Assembly (NCBI GenBank): GCA_032716605.1
Contig: CM064480.1
Coordinates: 49,261,386-49,325,385, forward strand
Length of the DNA: 64,000 nt
From: Paralithodes platypus
Lineage: Eukaryota > Arthropoda > Malacostraca > Decapoda > Lithodidae
Direction of reading: 5' to 3'
A program made the position numbers and the translations under genes. Below, in pieces: positions 59,557 to 64,000 of this stretch (its first letter is position 1; the number at the start of each line of letters is the position of its first letter). The notes under the pieces were generated by a model. The model ran no database searches and was not told the origin of the DNA. It was given only the letters and a program-made list of their open reading frames with translations.

Positions 59557-59909
59557 ATTAATACATACTTTTTGTATATTTATACTTGATATTGACAGAT
59601 AACTTGAATTTAAAGGCGATAATAGGGTTAGGTGGTGGCTGATAACTACCGTGTTTGATGGAGGAGCAATAATGGTTTGGTGGTTCTTACAGGTAAGCAC
59701 GGTAGCCTCGTCCGTTTCTTCGTCATTAATGTCTGACTTTAACCTCATGACATAGGGACAAGTGGCTTATTTCTACACTTTTGGTAATTCACTATATTGA
59801 CGAAAATTAGGGCAGTGTGAAAAAAAGCTGTGTCAAAATATCATACTTGTTTGTTAATAAGTTATTCCCGAAAAACGATGTAACACGGCCTCTGAAACCC
59901 ATAGTAGGT
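59557..59909 (+). repeat. Dispersed repeat F, copy 5
   Basis: Full right end CTGAAACCCATAGTAGG. Reverse-strand frame with NHQTIIAPPSNTVVISHH is open. It forms an inverted pair with copy 4. Confidence 0.78.
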
Positions 59910-59977
59910 GGCAATTATCAACAAAGGTGGCTTTGATAAACATTGCTGGCCCTGAGTAAAGTTAATCCCCCATAGCA

Positions 59978-60260
59978 TTAACCCCTTCACCAGCATTACG
60001 TAATTTTCATCATATTCTGGTTACCATTAGACGATTTTCTTTAGTTTATAATCTACCTATGCGCCTCAAATGGGTCATACGATCTCAATAACCCCAAGGC
60101 CTTGGCCTTGCTCGGGGCCTTGGGGCTGTTCGGCCAGGCAGTCTGGGGAACAACAACAACAATTCCTCTTAGTAACATAGTCCCTTCTTAAACTGCATAA
60201 AATCATCTAATTTTAGCTAGAATCAAAGGTAAAGAGGCGTCATGGTGCTGAAGGGGTTAA
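59978..60260. mobile_element. Family D MITE with LINE tail insert
   Basis: TTAACCCCTTCACCAGC to GTGCTGAAGGGGTTAA. At about 60106-60165 it is interrupted by GGGCTGTTCGGCCAGGCAG and a CAA tail, the same LINE 3' end as at 21837 and 28242. Confidence 0.78.
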
Positions 60261-60890
60261 CAATCCTAGCCCTGATCAAATTGCCTTCCCTTATCTACGT
60301 TGCCGGGCTGCAGAGAAACTATCCTCATAGAAGATGCTCACTCTGAGGATGGGTTATGTGCAGTTCGAAACGTTAATGGAAGAAAGAAGTTGAGTTCTTT
60401 CCTATTTTTTACACTCCCTCCATGTCATCAACTACTCACAATGGATCAATTACAAACCCAATCAACTATTGTATCTGTTGTAGAGTTCGTCACCTGCAAG
60501 TGGCACCGATGAGCGTCCCGCCCTTCGGTAATTTGTATATGGTTTAATTGGTTTATTCCCTTGGACAGCTTGCCGACCAAGGCTGACTAATCTCATCCAC
60601 CCTATCATAGTAGGTCTAATTATAAAGTAGGTTATTGACTAAGCGAATGCCTCTCAATAATCCTTTTCATATACCATGGCGTAATCTGTATTACATTCTG
60701 CTTAAGTTTGACGATTTCCATTATTTAGAAAGGGTCTGTGTGATATACAGATTAATATAATAGAGTGTACAACTTTGATAAGCTGAAATCCTTATTATGC
60801 TGTATAACATCCCGTCAAATAGTCACCAGAATAAACTGAAGATGCTAACAATGCAAGGCCAATAATTATGAAGTCGGTTCTAATGACTGT
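60261..60890. other. Spacer, no gene seen
   Basis: A 70-codon frame (60300-60512) has no recognisable motif. No repeat family identified. Confidence 0.5.
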
Positions 60891-60899
60891 ATTTCAGTG

Positions 60900-61075
60900 T
60901 TCGATAACACCAGTTGGATATCATTCTAGCTCATATTACACGATTTTCTCCAGCTTACAAAAGATCCATAGCAGGTAACGCACTGATCCCCACAAATCCT
61001 TCCTTAACTGATTAAAATCGTCTACGGACAGCCAGAATATAAGAACGAAAAAAGTCATCGTATATGGGTAAGCTT
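60900..61075. mobile_element. Degraded family D MITE
   Basis: ATTCTAGCTCATATTACACG and TTAAAATCGTCTACGGACAG with AGCCAGAATATAAG. Terminal CCC/GGG is lost. Confidence 0.5.
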
Positions 61076-61696
61076 AACTGTCACAAGTAGACAACAGAAT
61101 GGATAATAAGTATAATAACTGCACATAAACGATTATACTCGTATGATGAAAGAGTAAAATTAGAGACACCTAAAAATTAACTTGCAAACAAGTAATGAAA
61201 ACTAACATTGCATAAAGGATGACATTGATAAGACAAGCAAAGGAGTGAAAGAGATATAAACCAAGGACATTACAAACTGGGGAAAAGCTAAGTTGATTGG
61301 CCATTAATTTTGTAGGATTCATTCTCCCAATCCCCTCCTAAATTGATTTCATTGATTGCCGAGTAAAAGTGGAAGAGTCTCTAGAGAGAGAGAGGTTTTG
61401 CATGTGGAGTATACAATATAAAGAACACTTACCGGTACTTGTGGTTTACAAGAACGGAAACGGAAGAACTGAACTGATAAAAAGGAAACCATAGAAGGGG
61501 CTGAAGCGAACAAGAGGAAATTGGAAATATTCTGCGTCCATATATAAAGCGAAAGAGGACGCTGGGCATAGGCGGTTTATGGAGGAAAGAGGATTGGCAG
61601 AAGAGAAGCCAGTATTGTATTGATGATTAGGACTTTCCCATCTGCTCGTCCGTTCCACTGTTTTCGTCTTTTCCTTGGCCTATAGTATCATTATTG

Positions 61697-62187
61697 GGTA
61701 ATTGTTTAGTAGAAGGCCTTTTTTTCTAGTTATTAAAAACGTATTCTATGGTGTATGATATGATATATAGACGCAATAGAACTGTTAAAATGACCTGGGA
61801 AGTGTATATTAAACCAAATACAAAACTAAGAGCAGTGGGAGGGTGGAGCCTTGGAGGGGGAGAGAATCCTAAAGAAAATGGATTTTTGAGCACAGACTAA
61901 ACCAAAAATACACTACTGTATTTACATAGCTGGTCATTAACCTAACCTAACCTAAGCTAACCTGGGCATCCTGGTGGCTGCCGCCCCCAGACCCCTGCTG
62001 GTCTTGGGTTGAAAAGTGATAAAAAACACATAGGCTATCTCTTACCTCATTATTCAAAGTTTTGTATTTGGTTTAATATACACGTCCCAGGTAATTTTAC
62101 CAGTTATATTGCTTCTATATATCATATAATACACCATAGAATACGTTTTTATTAACTAGAAAAAAGGCCTTCTACTAAACAATTACC
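61697..62187. mobile_element. Palindromic MITE with 8-bp target duplication (hAT-like)
   Basis: Inverted arms of about 130 bp (left starts GGTAATTGTTTAGTAGAAGG, right ends with the complement). CATTATTG flanks the element on both sides (61689-61696 and 62188-62195). An 8-bp duplication is typical of hAT elements (established knowledge). The central unique part contains (CCTAA)n at about 61938-61962. Confidence 0.8.
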
Positions 62188-62321
62188 CATTATTGTTTTT
62201 TCCATGCTTCATAATTATGTTCTTGTATTATTATGTTTATTGAAGAATATTATTTTTTCTGCCCATGCTTCTTAATAAACCGGTAAGTTAAAGAAAATTA
62301 TTTTTGTCCTTCCCAAGTTTC

Positions 62322-62534
62322 TTAACCCCTTCTGTACCGGCTACGTCCTTTTCCATTATATTCTGGCAACTACTAGACGAATATATTAAGCTTAGGAAGG
62401 ACATCTAGATATTAAAAACTTCCAACTCTCATGTATCCCTTTTAACTCCCATTGATCGTTCTTAAGCTGCATAAACTCATCGAAATGTAGCTAAACTATG
62501 ACCAAACAAACGTCACTGGTACTGAAGGGATTAA
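62322..62534. mobile_element. Family D piggyBac-type MITE
   Basis: TTAACCCCTTCTGTACCGG to CACTGGTACTGAAGGGATTAA, 213 bp, TTAA at both ends. Confidence 0.85.
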
Positions 62535-62719
62535 TATATAGTCTTTGTTGAAGAGTATAATTTGTCATGTCCATGTTTCTTATTATATTGTATATTTTAA
62601 AGAATATGATTTTTGTCCGTCCCAAGTGTCTTATTATAATTGTCTTTGTTAATGACTATGATTTTTCCTCTCCAGGATAAATATGCAATGATATTTGTTG
62701 AAGAATATGACGTGCTTCT

Positions 62720-62985
62720 TAAATATTACAGTATTCTTCGTCTGTGTTTATTTTAACATTTTAATTGGATTCGTGACTGGGGTTGGTATTATATCACACA
62801 AACGCTATATAAATATTATAGTATTCTTATGTTGTGTATATGTTAGTATTATAATTGAATTCGAGTCTTGGGCAGGTATCACACGAGCGCTATTTAAATA
62901 TTTTAGCATTCTTCTTTTGTGGTTTAATGCTATAATTGGATTTGTGACTTGGGCTGGTATCACAGGAGCGCTATTGCCTTCAACG
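62720..62985. repeat. Three diverged tandem copies of about 85-90 bp
   Basis: AAATATTACAGTATTCTTCG, ..TAATTGGATTCGTGACT.. and GGTATCACA..GCGCTAT recur at about 62721, 62811 and 62896. A 98-codon frame spans all three; I do not call it a gene. Confidence 0.75.
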
Positions 62986-63050
62986 TTTTAATCAACACCG
63001 ATCTGGCAGCTTATCAAATACAGTTTCACAAAATATCGTCAACTGACCCC

Positions 63051-63220
63051 TAACTCTTTCAATGCGGGTGACGTCTTTTCTATTCCATTCTAGCTATTTT
63101 AGACGACTTTTTGCAGCTCTTGAAGGATCTGTGGTAGCTATAAGGTAGCTTTTTAATCTCTAGGTCCCTTAAACTGAACAAAATCGTCTACTAGTATTTA
63201 GAATAAAATGGAACAGAGGC
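63051..63220. mobile_element. Family D MITE, right end replaced
   Basis: TAACTCTTTCAATGCGGG start, TTTTAGACGACTTTTTGCAG and CAAAATCGTCTACTAG. The right terminus is cut where LINE sequence begins at 63221. Confidence 0.65.
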
Positions 63221-63424
63221 CCACGTCTCTTCAACAAACTCCCACGGCGAGTAAGAGACATGAGGGACATCTCGTTAGACAACTTCAAGAGAGCCCTAGA
63301 TGTCGAACTGCAAAAAGTACCAGACGAGCCCATCCTCGCAAGGGAGCGAGCTGTCGTTTCAAACAGTCTACTGCACCAAATCACCACCCATAACGATGGG
63401 CGTCGCGCTCCTTGGTGCCGCTAG
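63221..63424 (+). pseudogene. LINE C-terminal fragment
   Basis: Open frame of 67 codons and a stop: PRLFNKLPRRVRDMRDISLD, FKRALDVELQKVPDEPIL and SLLHQITTHNDGRRAPW. The LFNxLP...LDxFKxxLD...VPDEP pattern is the usual end of CR1/Jockey-type ORF2. It is followed by a short ATCAAAAGGT tail. No RT core remains. It is a different LINE family from the copies at 3874 and 15500. Confidence 0.8.
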
Positions 63425-63488
63425 AAGAGTGGCGAACACATCAAAAGGTATCAAAAGGTAAGGAAAAGACATCACCCAGAAAGTGTAT

Positions 63489-63818
63489 TTAAGGGGTGAT
63501 GAGCGTATTGATTTGCTTATTTAATTATGTTTATATTATTTTTGTCCTACCCAGACCCCCATCAAGCTTAAAAAAACATCCCCAGGACCCCCTTCAAGAT
63601 AGATTTGTGAAATGTTTACTACTGTATTACAGGCCCCTATCTCTCGTTAAGAAAACAAATGGACACCTAAATTGCACGAAAGGTCTTAATATTGACAAAG
63701 AAATGGGGCGAAAGGTCTTAAAATCACCAAACTAATGGGTCAAACGTTTTAAAATGCTCTGAACTAATGGGGCTCAACATGAGGGAGAAGGGAGTCCAGA
63801 AAAACCAACCACTTACCA
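63489..63818 (-). mobile_element. Family B MITE
   Basis: TTAAGGGGTGATGAGCG at the left. GACCCCCATCAAGCTTAAAA and GGTCTTAATATTGACAAAG inside. The GGCC palindrome is deleted and the right end is degraded. Confidence 0.72.
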
Positions 63819-63901
63819 ATACCAGTGCCCATTGGTATCAGAAGGAAGGAGCGGATCAAAAGACGGCGATAAAAGCTCCCGTGTGGCATATATATACCTT
63901 C

Positions 63902-64000
63902 TTAAGGGGAGGCAGACCGTTTTTCTGGCCCCCCTTCTCCCTAATGTTTAGCCCCACTAGTTTTGATATTATAAGACGTTCGGCCCATTAGTTTGGCGAT
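63902..64000 (+). mobile_element. Family B MITE, cut by the window end
   Basis: TTAAGGGGAGGCAGACCG followed by CTCCCTAATGTTTAGCCCCA and ATAAGACGTTCGGCCCATTA. Confidence 0.82.

Overview
This is a eukaryotic window, most likely from an arthropod and probably a decapod crustacean (inference). It has GT-AG introns, several non-LTR retrotransposons, tRNA-derived SINEs, TTAA-flanked MITEs, very long TA/CT/GA/AAT microsatellites, and a short CCTAA run that matches the arthropod telomere motif. There is no bacterial gene organisation: no operons, ribosome binding sites or CRISPR array. Most of the long open frames come from tandem repeats and are not genes.

The one host gene I can support is a complete seven-exon cytosolic sulfotransferase on the + strand (10145-24249). 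I assembled it by eye from splice sites whose phases all agree; it encodes 346 aa. Its introns are full of mobile DNA. Intron 1 has a 213-bp triplication and TTAA elements. Intron 2 holds two TTAA MITEs, the second ending 12 bp before exon 3. Intron 3 carries a 2.9-kb CR1-like LINE and an 83-bp tandem repeat running up to exon 4. Intron 4 has a MITE and a minisatellite. Intron 5 holds TTAA elements, a 70-bp tandem array that looks derived from the end of exon 5, and a LINE fragment with a 12-bp target duplication.

Left flank (1-10 kb): an 18-bp minisatellite, a nested pair of family-B MITEs, and two CR1-like LINE copies, one almost complete for RT. Right of the gene (24.7-32 kb): MITEs, a 1.1-kb polypurine 22-bp array and microsatellites. 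From 32.4 to 45.2 kb lies a 12.8-kb satellite of 57-bp and 71-bp monomers with higher-order structure. Related non-satellite segments sit on both sides of it (30.6-31.5 and 46.2-47.5 kb). From 45.2 to 64 kb there are more MITEs, three degenerate LINEs of different clades, 19-bp and 34-bp minisatellites, satellite relics, a hAT-like palindromic MITE and a strong hairpin.

Family names used here are mine. B is a roughly 370-bp TTAA-flanked MITE (18 copies or parts). C is a roughly 388-bp foldback relative of B (5 copies). D is a roughly 210-bp piggyBac-type MITE starting TTAACCC (about 15 copies). E and H are short dispersed or duplicated repeats. F is a roughly 365-bp dispersed repeat (5 copies). 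G is a roughly 210-bp TIR MITE (2 copies). All identities come from reading the sequence; no database search was possible.
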